In this document: piece by piece, positions 18,656-30,693 of the stretch
How the letters are laid out: each line of letters opens with the position of its first letter
Numbering within the stretch: the first letter of the stretch is position 1
NCBI GenBank assembly: GCA_023525715.1
Contig: CM042013.1
Location: forward strand, 68,310,994-68,374,993
Source: Cichorium intybus
Taxonomy: Eukaryota; Streptophyta; Magnoliopsida; Asterales; Asteraceae
Length of the DNA: 64,000 bases
Reading direction: 5' to 3'
Notes under the pieces: model-generated
The model's input: only the letters and a program-made list of their open reading frames with translations
Database searches by the model: none
Told to the model about the DNA's origin: nothing
Made by a program: the position numbers and the translations under genes

Positions 18656-19174
18656 TTATGTTCGTACTGGCTGAGATGTGGGTCGGAACTGACCGGTGTT
18701 TGTTCGGTTGCGATGTGGGTCGGAGATGTGGGTCGGGGATGTGGATCGGTTTGTAAATCCCGCTGCTATACCTCCGTAACCGCCATGGTTTCCGTCACCG
18801 TTGAAGGTGGCACTGCTGTTGCCCACGGCGGCGAAAGCTTTACCTCTTCCCCCTCCATCTTGTCCGATGGGAGCTTTGCCCTTTTTGTGCCCGTCAATCC
18901 ACCATTCGGGGTACCCAACGAGTTTGAAGCATTGCTCATTGGTATATTTCATCATCCCGCAGTGCTCACACTTTAGGTGTGATTTATCTTCTTTGGGGAA
19001 TCGGTTTCCGCCTATGGCAACCCGAATCATACGGGTCCATAGAGCGTAATTTTGGCTATTGAGTTTGAGGTTGATTTGTAGGCTGTCGGATAATTTGGGA
19101 TTTTGTGGTTGGGAACTCCTGATCAGATTTGCTAGTTGAATAGCCAGATCTGTATTTGAGTTATCACCTGACAT
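18656..19174 (-). pseudogene. Copia gag (copy A), internally deleted
   Basis: It starts MSGDNSNTDLAIQLANLI and contains the gag N-terminal signature LNSQNYALWTRMIRVAIGG. It then jumps straight to a zinc knuckle (CEHCGMMKYTNEQC, then FKLVGYPEWW). Related copy B has about 0.6 kb of additional gag sequence between these two parts, so the capsid core is deleted here. The knuckle has the CX2CX4HX4C spacing, but the histidine is tyrosine. Gag would assemble the particle that packages the RNA; this version should not. The glycine-rich tail runs out of frame before the protease. Confidence 0.85.
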
Positions 19175-19224
19175 TTTGGGTAGGTGATGAGTTGGTTGTG
19201 GATCTTAACAATGCTCTGATACCA

Positions 19225-19434
19225 TGTTGAAAGGAAAAGAAACAGATTTCTTGGTAATTCTTGTTATTTCATTCAATATGGAACACATACATAAATACAA
19301 AGTGATTTACACTTTACAGTGATAAAGGTCCCGAAAGTAATAATCAGTGGGAAACAAAGGGAATCAAATGTTGGATCTGAATTGAGGGAATGATGAAAAC
19401 TGACCCTACATTTAAAAAACTATTTCTTTTAACA
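19225..19434 (-). repeat. 5' LTR of Copia copy A
   Basis: 210 bp, TG...CA termini. Its inner border touches the TGGTATCAGAGCA primer-binding site. Confidence 0.95.
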
Positions 19435-19439
19435 TCTTG

Positions 19440-21440
19440 GTCAACCTCTGACAGATGGTCTACATGCCCACTTATCATTAGGTAAATAACTCAACGTTTT
19501 TGGTTTTATTTTAAAGATTTTAGCTTTAGTTTTGATAAATATAAGCGCTTAATAACTATTTTGGGTATTTTCTTAGTATGACGGCTAAGATTTGATATAA
19601 ATGGCAGCATATCTTCAACATATTGATTATTCATTTATTCATTCCATTCCAGTTTTTGGGATGTGAGGGGTACATACCTCATTTCATCTATTCATTCCAT
19701 TTCAGTTTTTGAAATTGATGTATTTGAAGGTCTTGGCAATAAAAGGTATGAAGATGAGCTAGTACACCTCTCATAAAATGTGCTTTTTTGTGTTTTTCTT
19801 AGTAATTTAAATATCCCAAACATTTTTTTATCTTGGTTCCCATTTTGACTTGTAGTCTGAAATGTCATTTGCTGTTATATAAGATATTCTAAATTTATGT
19901 TTTATACGTAGTTGTCTTGACTAATAGACTATTATATTTAACTTAAATACATAATAAGTGCTTGCAAGTTTTACTTCTTTTAACATATATTATAGAGTTT
20001 TTAAGTGTAACAGATATAAGTAAGTTTTAACTTGATCATTATTTCAGCTTGAAGATCATTTTTAATCCAACAACCTTATCTGAACTAATGTAATGGAATA
20101 TATTATAACTATTTAGATTGTGTCATAAGTTGACGTAAGCTAGAATCCAAGCTTGTGGTTTATCATCCCCCTAAAACAGATGTTATTTTAACAGATTTTG
20201 AATTTTGATAGTCTACCAAAATAATAACCCACTTTGATTGAATGTAATAATAACAAATTTTTATATCTGGTTATGTTTTTGTACAAGGGAAAAAAGGTAT
20301 TTTACTTTCTATTAAAGAAAAACATTTTTTAAACTATTTACCTAAAACATAATACATAAGTGGTCATCTTAATTTTTTCCAGAAAGATTCTCTTGTCAAT
20401 TTTAAACCTTTTTCGATGTATCATAGTGATATTGGTCGTTGGTATTCTGGAAAGGTGCATAATATTATGGCATCCTACTTTCAACCCTTTTTCAATTTGA
20501 GCATTATAGTTTCATTTGTTTGGAAATGCGTAACACATGGCTAATTATTCAATCCACTAATATCCTATTAGTGTCATATGCAGGGCCTACAATGAGTTAT
20601 GCCAACCGGGAACAAGCTATATTTTGTACTTAATTTCTTCTAAGCAATGAATTACATTGTTGAGTTTTCTTAAACGATATGCTAATTTCATTCTGGTCCT
20701 TTTAATTACATTATATTCTTTCTTTCCATGAAACCAATTGACAAATCTTCTTTGGAAATCTTGGGCCAGAAAAAAATATTGTTAGAGGATGAAGCCTGAT
20801 GGTTTTGGAAAAGTACGTTGCTATTTCTTAATCAATCCAAATTATTTTATTTGAAAAACTTATTATTTTCGACATTTTAACAAAAACTTGTAGTTAATAC
20901 GATGAGTCTCAAGAGTTAGATGATTTTGTGGTTTTGATCCCGACGTTATACTTGATGTTTCGAAAGTACAATGGCACTATAGTAAGCGATTGTATGTAAG
21001 TTACTATGGTAGAGTTATGGCAGGGAAGTTGACTTAATGTGTAATGTTATCGTTATAGTCAATTGAAGTTTGTTGATAATTAAATAAATATGGTCCCGTT
21101 TCCATCAAAGAAAAAATTAACTCACTTAGACATTTATCTTAAATGCATCATCTTTTTTATTCGTGTTTGGGGAGAGTTGTACATATCTACATGGATGGTT
21201 TGTAGAGTACATATATTTCGTAACAAGTATAAAAAAAATGGAAGAACTTTTAATATAGTTTGAAATTTCACTTTATGCAGTATATTGTATGATTACCTTT
21301 TTTACATGTAAAATCAAATATGTACACATAAATATACTTTCTTTGCTTATACTTACGGCTTTCCTTTAGTATTGTTGTTATATTTAGTATATCAAATTGT
21401 ATGATTAAATAAAAAAATTATTATTATATAAATTTTTTTA
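19440..21440 (+). other. AT-rich segment right of Copia copy A
   Basis: The first 45 bp (GTCAACCTCTGACAGATGG ... CATTAG|GTAAAT) join across the Copia insertion to AACAAATGCTTCTTG and look like an exon between splice sites. The rest is AT-rich with no recognisable protein. It appears to belong to the element ending at 21476. Confidence 0.4.
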
Positions 21441-21475
21441 ATTATCAACCGTGTAATACACGAGTTTTTAACCTA

Positions 21476-21476
<1 letters not shown>
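21441..21476 (+). mobile_element. Helitron 3' terminus, plus strand
   Basis: The hairpin CGTGT-AAT-ACACG is followed by AGTTTTTAAC and CTAG (21473-21476), then T of a (TA)n run. The stem is identical to that of the 480-bp Helitron at 11627-12106, so the same family is likely. The 5' end was not found. If the segment from 12174 belongs to it, the Helitron would be about 4.6 kb without the nested Copia and would carry the gatB fragment. Confidence 0.7.

Positions 21477-21518
<42 letters not shown>
21477..21518. repeat. (TA)n microsatellite
   Basis: TA run beginning exactly after the Helitron CTAG and ending in a short (CA)n. Confidence 0.95.
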
Positions 21519-21525
<7 letters not shown>

Positions 21526-22432
21526 CTAATAAATAAAAATACCTTTTGCCACGTGTCATTTTTATAACGAGCTTACACGTGGCTTTCTCCTATAATGCTG
21601 CTAAAAATCAGCACCTTCTGCCTATCTACCAGTGAGATATGTCATCTTTCGAATTCAAATCCAAAGCCTCTTTTTCTCCTATATTCGACAGCCCCATCTC
21701 CTCGACCCCTCCCTCGATCCCACCACGCTAAACGCCATCAAGCACCATCCTCCATTGTTGCTCTCTTTAAGCGCCATCAAGATCACTCGGTCGATCCGAT
21801 CTAAACAATAAACAATATGGTTAGTTTTATTTTATTTCAAGAACTCATCCTCTTCATCTTTGTTTTCTGATATCGACAATTTAGAACCCTAAACACGTGC
21901 CTCACCACTATCAACCACCACATTGACCTCTATCAGCCACTGTCGTCACCATTATCATCAATGACCTTCAAATCACTCATCATCAGCAACAAAGCAGACC
22001 TGGGGTTTAAGTGTGTGTACACTCGAAACACTTGAAAAATCTGACAACCGGCAACAGACTTGAGAAAGTTTCATCGAAGATTATCATTCATACATAAATT
22101 CACACTCCAAATTGCTATTATTGCAGATTTGGGTCTTTACCAGTTTATGGACGAACTTTAACTGATTTTATGCATACACTAGGTCTCCACATGCTTTCTC
22201 TAGGACAAGTGGTCAGTTATTTTATATTTGTCTGATTTAATGGTATAGAATGCTTTGCAGTGACTAACCCTTGTGGTTTCTCTCTTTAATCAGGTTAAAC
22301 TTTTAGAAAAACTATCACACGTGCAACTCACGTCCCACTTCGCCACTTCATGATTCTTTTTACATTGATTTAAGATTCTTAGGTATATTTTGTTAGCTTT
22401 TTTATAACTCACGTCCCACTTCTCCACTAGCA
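21519..22432. other. Non-coding stretch with a possible Helitron 5' region
   Basis: The sequence CCTAATAAATAAAAATACC followed by CCACGTGTCAT resembles the 5' end of the Helitron at 11627 (CCTAATAAATAAG ... CACATGTCAT). It may be a degenerate Helitron start beside the (TA)n. The remainder has no recognisable gene; an open frame of about 69 codons at 21595-21804 is of unknown meaning. Confidence 0.4.
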
Positions 22433-22881
22433 TTGAGGAGGAGAGAAAGAATGCTAAGGAGACAGAGAAGAATCATAAGGAATTGCAGGCCGAAGTCTCT
22501 CGTCTGAAGGAGGAGGCTGTTGATTGGGAGCTAAGGTTTGAAGAAGAAACTAGGGGGATCACCAACAAGGCCAAGATTTATGCCGTTGTGTCCATCCCTG
22601 CAAGCTTGTTTGAAGATGGTGAAGGATGTTGAGTCATACCATAATGAGGCGTGCAACGTGGAGGCACGACAGGAATCTTTGGAAAAGCTGATAGGGGACA
22701 TGGGAGAATGAGCTACTGGTGAGACCAGTGTGAGGAAGACGAGGAAGAAGGTGGAGAAGAAGAAGGAGGAAGGAAGCAGGGATGTTATCAAAGATCATGT
22801 TCAATATGCGGTTAGACATGCTGATTTGCAGAAGGCGGGTGGAGAGGAGGAAGAAGGAAAGAAGGATGGTGCTTCTTCCTA
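22433..22881 (+). pseudogene. Coiled-coil protein fragment, transposon-associated, frameshifted
   Basis: The plus strand encodes a charged heptad-like stretch (EERKNAKETEKNHKELQAEV, then SRLKEEAVDWELRFEEETRG). It stops near 22630. A second frame takes over at about 22615 (MVKDVESYHNEACNVEARQE) and continues to a lysine/glutamate-rich end (RKTRKKVEKKKEEGSRD, EEEEGKKDGASS). There is one internal stop. Such coiled-coil ORFs accompany gypsy-like retroelements in plants. I do not recognise a defined family. It is probably the decayed end of an accessory retroelement ORF. Confidence 0.45.
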
Positions 22882-24359
22882 ATTTTATCTTGTCTATGGT
22901 TGGTTTTTGCCCCTTGGTGGATTTTGTCAAAACAATTTTAATTTTTGTTGTTGTGGATAGTTCATGATGGTTCCCCTATAGGGCTTTTCAGACAATGGTT
23001 TCGGTGCCTAGTTTAGGCTTTGAATGATTTCATGTTATGCTTTTTATAAGTATTGCTTGTGTTTAATCCATGCTTGATAAAAAAGTTTTTAGGATATTAT
23101 TGAAGATTTTGAAAAACTTAATGACAAATGGTTTTATGAATAAGCTGTTAAAAAGTTTTCTTAAAATTGAAGGAATCGTACAAACGTTTTCAATTTTAAC
23201 TCGTTAAAGAGAATTTTTGGGATTTAGAAAAATATACTTCAAAGAAATCTTTAAACAATTCAGGGCGATGTTAAAAGTCAGACATTGTTATGGTAAAACC
23301 ATCAAATTTCTTGTAAATTTCAACAGTAGAGGATTCTTCAAAAGAGATTTGTTGATAGTGTTATGGTTGTGTTCAATACTCCTTTCTTAGGATTTGATTG
23401 AGTATGTAAGCAACTATCACCATGAATTCTGATAAGGGATTTCCATAACACGTCTAAATGCATTTAGTTCCCTAAGGAAGGTAGGAACGGAGAAGGAACA
23501 ATATCGTAGAAGGTGAGAGTTTAAAGAGTGCGAACTACTATATAAGACCAGGTTTATAATATAATAGACTTTGGATAGGTAGAACCTAAATAATCCTTGG
23601 ATGAGTCTTGATAGGGTCTCGACTGTTAATTCCTACCATGGTCTTCATGTGTATTTCCCCATCTATCCTTTCAAGACATTGAAGTGGACTTTTCAGCCGA
23701 ATCTTGATATTTGTTCGTGACACGTGGAATATATTTGAAGATTCTCTTTGAATAGTTTACATAGTTCCGTATGGATATTCTTTTCAGAATTTCACAGAAT
23801 GTATTTAAGATTTTTGGGATACTTCCAAGTTTCACTAGGGAGGATCCCAAAATTTACTAGGGATGTTCCTAAGATTTACTGGGGATGTTCCTAAGATTTA
23901 CTGGGGATGTTCCCAAGATTTTCTGGGGATGTTTCGAAGATTTACTGGGGACATGCCCGAACGGGAGTATAACATAAAAATGTTATGCCATTGAAATCAT
24001 TCTTAGATATAAGATATGGCTAGTCACAAGGAGATTGTCAATATACCTTTCAGCATATTGGTCCACTCATTCTATATTCAATCTTAGATAGTGTGCATCC
24101 AAGCAGGGTCTATAAACCCATTTCGGATGACAGGTGAATACCCTTAAACCTTAGAAGGGATTTTGATACCTTAAGCGTAGGAGAGGTGATCAGTCTCTAT
24201 GTTTAGATTCTTGTTAAGGATTCTAAACTAGAAATTTAGCAAAACTTTGATTTCCTTGTCTGGAAAACAAAAATTACATGAGAGGTGAGTCAACGCCCCT
24301 CCGATGCTTAAGTCAGTATCATGCCTTGGACAATAAAATATAAAAAGAATATGAGGGAT
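22882..24359. other. Non-coding retroelement-like stretch
   Basis: No open frame of note. It probably holds the 3' non-coding part, possibly a decayed 3' LTR, of the minus-strand gypsy element to the right. No sequence matching the right-hand LTR region (28251 onward) was found. Confidence 0.4.
23838..23950. repeat. 22-bp minisatellite, about five units
   Basis: Variants of ATTTACTGGGGATGTTCCTA and two further bases repeat head to tail. The first unit has CTAGGG for CTGGGG and later ones have TTCCC or TTTCG changes. Confidence 0.85.
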
Positions 24360-24402
24360 CGCGTACCTTTTCATTGAGGTTAGTTGGATATACTTACAAG
24401 TT

Positions 24403-27230
24403 TACCTGAAAGATTTCTTGAGGTGGATCACGTTCCAAGATCTTGGCAAAATGTTTCCTTCCATCTTGGTAAGCCAGTATACCCCTTTGCCAGCTTTAGA
24501 GTCGATGCAATATGGGCCTTCCCATTTAGCAACTAGTTTTTCGGCACTAGGATCCTTGGTATTTTGAAAGACCTTTCACAACACCATGTCACCTATTTAG
24601 AATCTACTGATTTTGATGTTCTTATTGTAGGTTCTAGTTATTCGTTGTTGGTAAGATGTTATCCGAATTTTGGGAAGATCCCGAATTTCATCCATTGTGT
24701 CAAGATCTTTAGTGAGAATCAGGTTGTTGTTTTCTGGTGTTTATAGACTAGTTCTTGTTGTGGGGATGATTACATATAGAGGGATTACAACTTCCAACCC
24801 AAACACCAAGGAATATGGGGTTTGCTATGTTGCTCCCTTTCACTTGTGAGTCTATCCATAGGACCATGGGTAACTCTTTAGCACATCTTCCCTTCTTATC
24901 TTTTTGGCACTTCTTGAGGTTATTTATAATGATTTATTTTACTAGATTCGGCCTGACCGTTAGCTTGAGGGTGTACAGGGGTCGAAGTAATTAACTTGAT
25001 TCCCCATCACGCACAACAATCTTGGGTTCTGTTGCTAATGCATTGTGAGCAGTAGTAGCATACGATTTCTGATGGGATCCCGAATCTCGTTAAGATGTCG
25101 CACTTTATAAAGGATACCACTTCTTTGTCTCTAATATGAACAAATACTTCAGCTTCGATCCATTTCGAGAAGTAGTCGGTCATTTCCAAAATGAATACTT
25201 TGCCACCAGTTGCTCTATGTAGCTTTCCAACTATATCAATGCCCCAATTCATGGATAGACAAAGAGATATAATGAGATGCATTAGTTCCGCTGGTTGGTG
25301 GAGGATGCTATTGTGCCTTTGACATGTGTCACATTTTTTTAACATAGTCAGCAACACCTTCCACATTGTAGGCCAGTGGTATCTAATTCTCAAATCTTTT
25401 AAGAATAAGGCTCTACCCCTAGTGTGACTTCCACAGTCGTCTCTGTGGATTTCTTTAAGGAATTTTTTTATTCCTATGTTCTCTAGGCATCTTAAGTAAG
25501 GACCTACCAAAAACTTTGTAAAGAGTACATTGACAATAATGTGAAAATGGGAATTTTCTAACCTGAAAGCCCTTGGGTTTGTTTCACTATCAGGGATAAC
25601 TCCGTTTTGGATGTAATTCTTATCGGTGAAATAAAATGTTCTGGCTGAGATGCTACATCGGATTCCGACAGGGGTGTTGAATATCTATTTTCAATATCTT
25701 GGACTCATTTTTGTTTGTCAATTGCTGGGGTGGTTATACGAATGATTGGGATTTTTGTGTCAGGAGTAATCTTGAGAGCTGATCCAAGGTTAGCTAATGC
25801 ATCTCCTTCGGTATTGTCTTCTCTTAGTTTTGGTCTAAATTGAAAATTTGGAAGCCTTTTGCTAATTCTTCTACTATTTCTAAGTATTCAAATAATTTTT
25901 CACCCTTTACTACATAAGAACCATTGAAATGGTTAGCAATAAATTGGGAGTCAACATAAACCTGAATTTCTTTGATGTGAATATCTTGAGCAAGATGCAA
26001 ATCGACAATTAGTGCTTCATATTCAGCTTCGTTGTTTGTTGTATGAAATCCGTAATTCATCGCGTAGGGCATTATGTCCCCTTGTGGCGATTTAAGCACG
26101 ATTCCTAATCATGTTCCTGTAGAATTTGAGGCTCCGTCTGTATACAATATGCATTGTTGGCTCTCTCTCCATCTCTCCTAACATCTCGCCTAAACTTCCC
26201 CCAGGTTTCGGCCCAAGCTTGTCAATCTTCATCTTGAAGTTGCTTAAGTTCTATTTCTGCTTCTGGTTGGATATCCATGCTAAAATCTACCAATGCTTGG
26301 GATTCTATTGCGGATCTTGGCTCGTATCTTACATCAAATGTACTTAGCTTCACTGCCCATTTCGACATCCTGCCTGGCAATTATGGTTTTCTCAAAATAC
26401 ACTTAATAGGGAAGTTAGTCTTAACAAAAATAGGATGTATTTCAAAATAATGCATAAGTTTAATCGAGGCTGTGAAAAGTGCTAGGATGAGTTTTTCTAA
26501 ATGTGAATATCTGCTTTCGGTATCTAATAGGCTTTTACTTACATAATAGACAGGATGTTGGATGCCATCTTCTTCCTTTACTAGTACTGCACTTAGGGCA
26601 CTTTTCGTGACTGCTAGGTATAAGAATAATATTTCTCCATTTATTGGTTTGACCAATAATGGTGAAGAGGACAGATATTTCTTCAATTCTTGGAAGGCTT
26701 CCTCCTGTTTGTTTGTTGGTCCATTCAAATTTCTTAATTTTCCTCAATATCTCATAAAATGGCTTGCATCTTTCTAAAGATTTTGAGATGAATCTGTTGA
26801 GTGCTGCCACCCTTCCTCTTAGCTTTTGAATGTCTTTGGTGAATGTTGGAGACTTTAAATTGATGATTGCTTTTCCTGTTAGCTTCTAAATGTATTTGGT
26901 GAATGTTGCCCAAGAATTTTTCAGAGCTTACTCCAAAGTTGCACTTTGCAGGATTGATCTTCATGTTGTATTTTTTCAAGATGTCTAAAGCCTCAACAAG
27001 ATCCGTGATATGATCTTTGGTGTTTTTCGACTTTACCACCATTTCGTCTATGTAAACTTCCATGGTTATTCCAATATTGTCTTTAAACATCTTGCTCACT
27101 AATCTTTGATATGCGGTAGCTGCATTTTTCGAACCGAATGGCATAGCGGTGTAGTAATATATACATGTAGGTATCATGAAGGTCGTGTCCTCTTGATCTG
27201 ATTCATCCACCATATCCACCACCACCATCC
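24403..27230 (-). pseudogene. gypsy pol remnants (RT, two RNase H regions, integrase)
   Basis: RT pieces: YYYTAMPFGSKNAATAYQRL and MEVYIDEMVVKSKN (the usual YVDD is YIDE here), about 26950-27210. Connection/RNase H: LSSSPLLVKPINGEILFLYL, SALSAVLVKEEDG (26381-26720). Second RNase H-like domain: NYGFHTTNNEAEYEALIVDL, VYVDSQFIANHFNGSY (25824-26099). Integrase: HWPTMWKVLLTMLKKCDTCQ (zinc-binding end), MNWGIDIVGKL, MTDYFSKWIEAEVF, about 25007-25510. C-terminus: KLVAKWEGPY, LPRSWNVIHLKKSF ending near 24403. Several stops and frameshifts separate these pieces, so no polyprotein can be made. The reading order and minus strand are clear. Confidence 0.85.
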
Positions 27231-27455
27231 CTACCATTCACCACCACCCACCACTTGCAATAGGTTATAAAACAAAGTAAATATAATGCAAAAAACAATA
27301 AGGGCAAATTTGTCTTTTACATGGATTCTAATTCTTTTTTCTGGCAACCAAACAGAATATGAAATTGGATTCCAATTCCATTTCCTGGAAACCAAACAGA
27401 ATATGGAATTGGATTCCAATTCCTTCAAAAACTTTATGCGAACCAAACGCCACCT
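27231..27455. mobile_element. MITE-like insert in the gypsy gag/RT junction
   Basis: The right end reads (inward) TAAGGTGGCGTTTGGTTCG, a common start for plant MITEs. It contains two copies of a 45-bp unit (ATGGAATTGGATTCCAATTC-like), plus GGAACCAAACAG motifs. It interrupts the gag reading frame right after GDIEIPK. The left border is unclear and no TSD was found. The gypsy gag C-terminus, protease and N-terminal RT are absent across it. Confidence 0.45.
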
Positions 27456-27603
27456 TAGGGATTTCTATGTCGCCGATGTATGGTGCAAATCTCGACACAC
27501 GATGGCTTGAAGGGGACACTTCAGGTAGTGGAGGAACCACACCGAGAACAGTAGAAATCATTTTTATTAACTGCCTGATTTCTCGTTCAACTAGAGGACT
27601 CAT
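27450..27603 (-). pseudogene. gypsy gag N-terminal remnant
   Basis: An open piece from an ATG at 27603 reads MSPLVEREIRQLIKMISTV, then RFAPYIGDIEIPK, the usual lead-in to the retroviral-type gag domain of Tat-like elements. It is cut off by the MITE-like insert. Confidence 0.55.
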
Positions 27604-28224
27604 ACCTACATTTTGGTTAGTATTAGGAGGGATATTGTTATTAAAGGTACTGGTATTTTAGTTGGGGGTCGCAAAGCTTCCATCCAAGTGTACTGAGTCT
27701 TGGATTCGTGTAGTAGGAGTGACATGATTTGTAGTTATAGCGTTCGCCATAGGGATCATCTTTGTTGTGAGTTTGCGAAGATCCCCCTACTTTGAAGTTC
27801 ATGTTCCTTGGGGCCAAAAAGGTGATCCTAGAGCAAAGGGTGCTGGAACATTACTTCCAACATTCCTCAATTCAGCCCTTAGTCGATCCATCTCTCTTTA
27901 CATATTTGGGTGGCTTTCGTCTTGTTTCCTCATGTGCTTTTTTATTTGGCCTAGAGTGGTCACGAGCTCCTCATTGGAAATCAGAACAGGGATTCCTCAA
28001 GGAGTTCTTCAATCAGAATATTGAGCATTATTCCTGGCAGAGGTGAATGAGGATCTTGGGACAGATTCCGAGACCATGGACTGAGGATCCATGGCTAGCA
28101 GTACGGATGAAGGAGATACTTCAAACACTTATGAAGGCATAGAGGTTGAGGATGTGATGGGCAAGGTAGACATGGTTTCAGAGATTATCTGAAGGATTAG
28201 AATTAACAGAAAGGTAACACCACA
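27604..28224 (-). other. gypsy 5' leader / gag upstream region
   Basis: Lies between the primer-binding site and the gag remnant. There are short open frames on both strands but no domain I recognise. It is probably leader and decayed gag N-terminus. Confidence 0.45.
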
Positions 28225-28251
28225 GCCCCATGGTGGGCGCCAATTTTTTTT

Positions 28252-29984
28252 GGTCAAATATGTGCTAAGTGAATATCAACCAAATTAGTAAAGCTTGTGG
28301 TGTTGTAATCGAAAAGCACAACAAGAGAGTAAGGTGGAGGACACAAGATTTTCGAGGAAAGCCCTTGGTATTGGTTAGGATCTTCGACATAAAACCTCGG
28401 GAGCTGGAAAAATCCTAGTTGCCTTTGTTGATTTTATTGATCGATGAAATGAATATTAGTTTACAGTAGCTTCAAGAGAGTATTTGTTCGTGTGTTCAGT
28501 GTACATAATGTGTCGTTTTTCAATTTTAGCTGCTTATTTATACATATAAATCATATACATTATTAATAGATTTCTTAGAATCTCGGCGTCATCTTTTATT
28601 CCATGATCTTGGGTGTTTAAGCTATTTTCCATGCTTTTTGTGGTAATTCTGATTTGACCGGGTCTTTATTGACGTATTCAATACCTGAATCAAAGGAGTA
28701 AACAAACAGGGAGAAAAACATAATGGTTAGTATGCATCGGTATCTTGATCAAGATGTTGACAAAGATGCTGCCCTAAATCCTGCACATAAGATGTTAATG
28801 ATAATTTATACCCATACCAGATATAACAAGTCTTTTGTCTGTATTTTTTTGGATGGTTTTGAACCATTACACGTAGAAGAATGGAATATAAGAAACTAGT
28901 AAAATGGGTTTCAAAGAAAGAAACATTTAAGCTAGCTGGATACGGATGGATTTCAAAAGTATTCAAGCTTTAAATTGTTAGGAACTCTTGGTGTAGGGGG
29001 AGCATGAACCTTACATAATGTGAGGTAGCCTTGAAAAGGAATTTTTCTTGTGCAGCTTATGCAAATTTGTATATTAGAATCGGTGCAAAAAATTGTTTGC
29101 TATGGTTTAGAAATCTGATGGATATTTGGGAGTCAAAGGAAAATCAAAATCTTCACATAAGACTGCAATGACCGAGTCAAGAGGTACGTGGTTTCTGTTA
29201 TCTCTCATCGAGTATTTTTTGTACTAATAGGGTGTTTTAGACAAGATTTAATAAAAAGGCAGTTTGCCATTGGTTACTAAATATAGGTTAGGTTTAAAAA
29301 TAAGTCCCACAATATTCTATAAATGTTACAAACTAATAGTTTTTACATTCGTGCGATGCAGTAGGGATGTCATACTAAATAAATTATTAAAAATACCATA
29401 ACAAAAATCCAACTTTACTCTCATACTATTAGTACATGGTCTTTGAGTATAAACACAATACAACAATATAATCCACAAAAAGTAATGATCTAACCAATAT
29501 ATATTATCGTAATACAAAAAGAAATTGAAAATACATTGCTATAATGAAGTAGATTTTTCTAAAACCTCGCATGTTGACACAGATTTATGTATATATTACC
29601 GGAAAAACATAATCAAAATTATTAATATGATTAATTATGTACCAAAGTGTAGTTTGGTTAGAAAAAACAAAATTAAAAAAAAAACAGTGGAACAAAAGTT
29701 TTTGAAAAAGTAAGTTTTAAATGTTTTGCAAAAGGTTGTAAAACAATTTGGAGAAAACTATAAAAACGAACTTTAGAAAGATTATCATGTTTAAATAAAC
29801 AATAAAATTTGTATAAATGGATAAAAACGTTAAATAAAGAAAACCTTTTAATGTCAAATGAAATAAATCACAGAAGGTGGATCCCTATCCATTATACGGA
29901 TTAACAAATTGGATGCATATAAGATCCATGAGGTGACAAAAGTTGAGTGGGAAGCAATTGTTTATCAAGAAGTATTTTAACATC
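28252..29984. other. Probable gypsy 5' LTR (left part), then unassigned AT-rich DNA
   Basis: 28251 to roughly 28700 probably is the 5' LTR of the gypsy element, in minus orientation. Its outer border cannot be placed because the partner LTR is missing. 29330-29370 has TTCGTGCGATGCAGTAGG next to ACTAATAG, reminiscent of a decayed Helitron terminus. The rest is AT-rich with no gene. Confidence 0.4.
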
Positions 29985-30244
29985 AAGAGAATCTCCAACC
30001 CACCTCCATTTATAGGGTTACTCTATTTTTAAACCCCTTTTTCCTCCAACCCAACTCTATAACCCACTCTATTTTTAGTATATGAATTGTATTACTCTAA
30101 ATATTGAGTAATACTATTCATTTACACTAAAAATAGAGTTAATGTGTCAATTGTCATTTTTAGTCATTTATTTTTCGTTTCTATACATTTTTATATATTA
30201 AATGATATTAATTGTTTATAATTATCAAAATTGAATATTTATAC

Positions 30245-30693
30245 TGTAAGTCCCAAACTTTCAGATATAGATGGTGTCAAACACAAACACTCGATTAGTG
30301 TGGAATCCCAACGAGTAATCACCAAACAAGAACAAGAACGGATTAATCTTCAATGCACACTATATTAGAATGGTCGGGTACATAAGATCTTGATGATCGC
30401 TTGAACAATAATTCTCTCTAGACTTACACGGTTCCCAAAACGATCAACTAAACGGCTAACCTACAAATGACGGCTAAAATACATATTTATACCTAATGAT
30501 GACCTAAGCCCACCAAGCCGTGAACCCACCGAAAGCTCAAGCCCAAGCCTACCGAAATCCCTATGGATTTCGGTCATGTCACCACCAAAATGGTGGGGTT
30601 TTCGGTCCCTGACCAAAAACTCTAACCAGCCCAATAAATTGAGAATTAAGCTCAATAATGCAAAGATTAAACCACCAAACTTATGACCTAACA
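30245..30693 (-). repeat. 3' LTR of Copia copy C
   Basis: 449 bp, intact, TG...CA, adjacent to the polypurine tract. Confidence 0.92.

Larger units (their letters stand above)
14730..19434 (-). mobile_element. Copia LTR retrotransposon, copy A (complete, 4705 bp)
   Basis: Two 210-bp LTRs (14730-14939, 19225-19434) begin TGTTGAAAGG and end TTTTAACA, and differ at about 5 positions by hand alignment. The TSD is TCTTG at 14725-14729 and 19435-19439. Next to the right LTR the minus strand reads TGGTATCAGAGCA (19212-19224), a primer-binding site for initiator tRNA-Met. Next to the left LTR is a purine tract GTGAGGGGGAG. Domain order on the minus strand is gag, protease, integrase, RT, RNase H, as in Copia. 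The low LTR divergence means a recent insertion. The core of gag is deleted, so the copy is not autonomous. Confidence 0.95.
24360..28251 (-). mobile_element. Ty3/gypsy retrotransposon (Tat-like), decayed
   Basis: On the minus strand, from right to left: a candidate LTR end (TG on the plus strand at 28251), the primer-binding site TGGCGCCCACCATGGGGC (28225-28242), a gag start, RT, RNase H, a second RNase H-like domain, integrase and a chromatin-side C-terminus. Two RNase H-like regions point to the Tat/Ogre branch. The gag-to-RT interval is missing and partly replaced by a MITE-like insert. No 3' LTR was identified. Confidence 0.75.

Noticed and set aside
14959..19049. Plus-strand frames within Copia copy A
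   Set aside because: They are antisense shadows of the minus-strand gag-pol.
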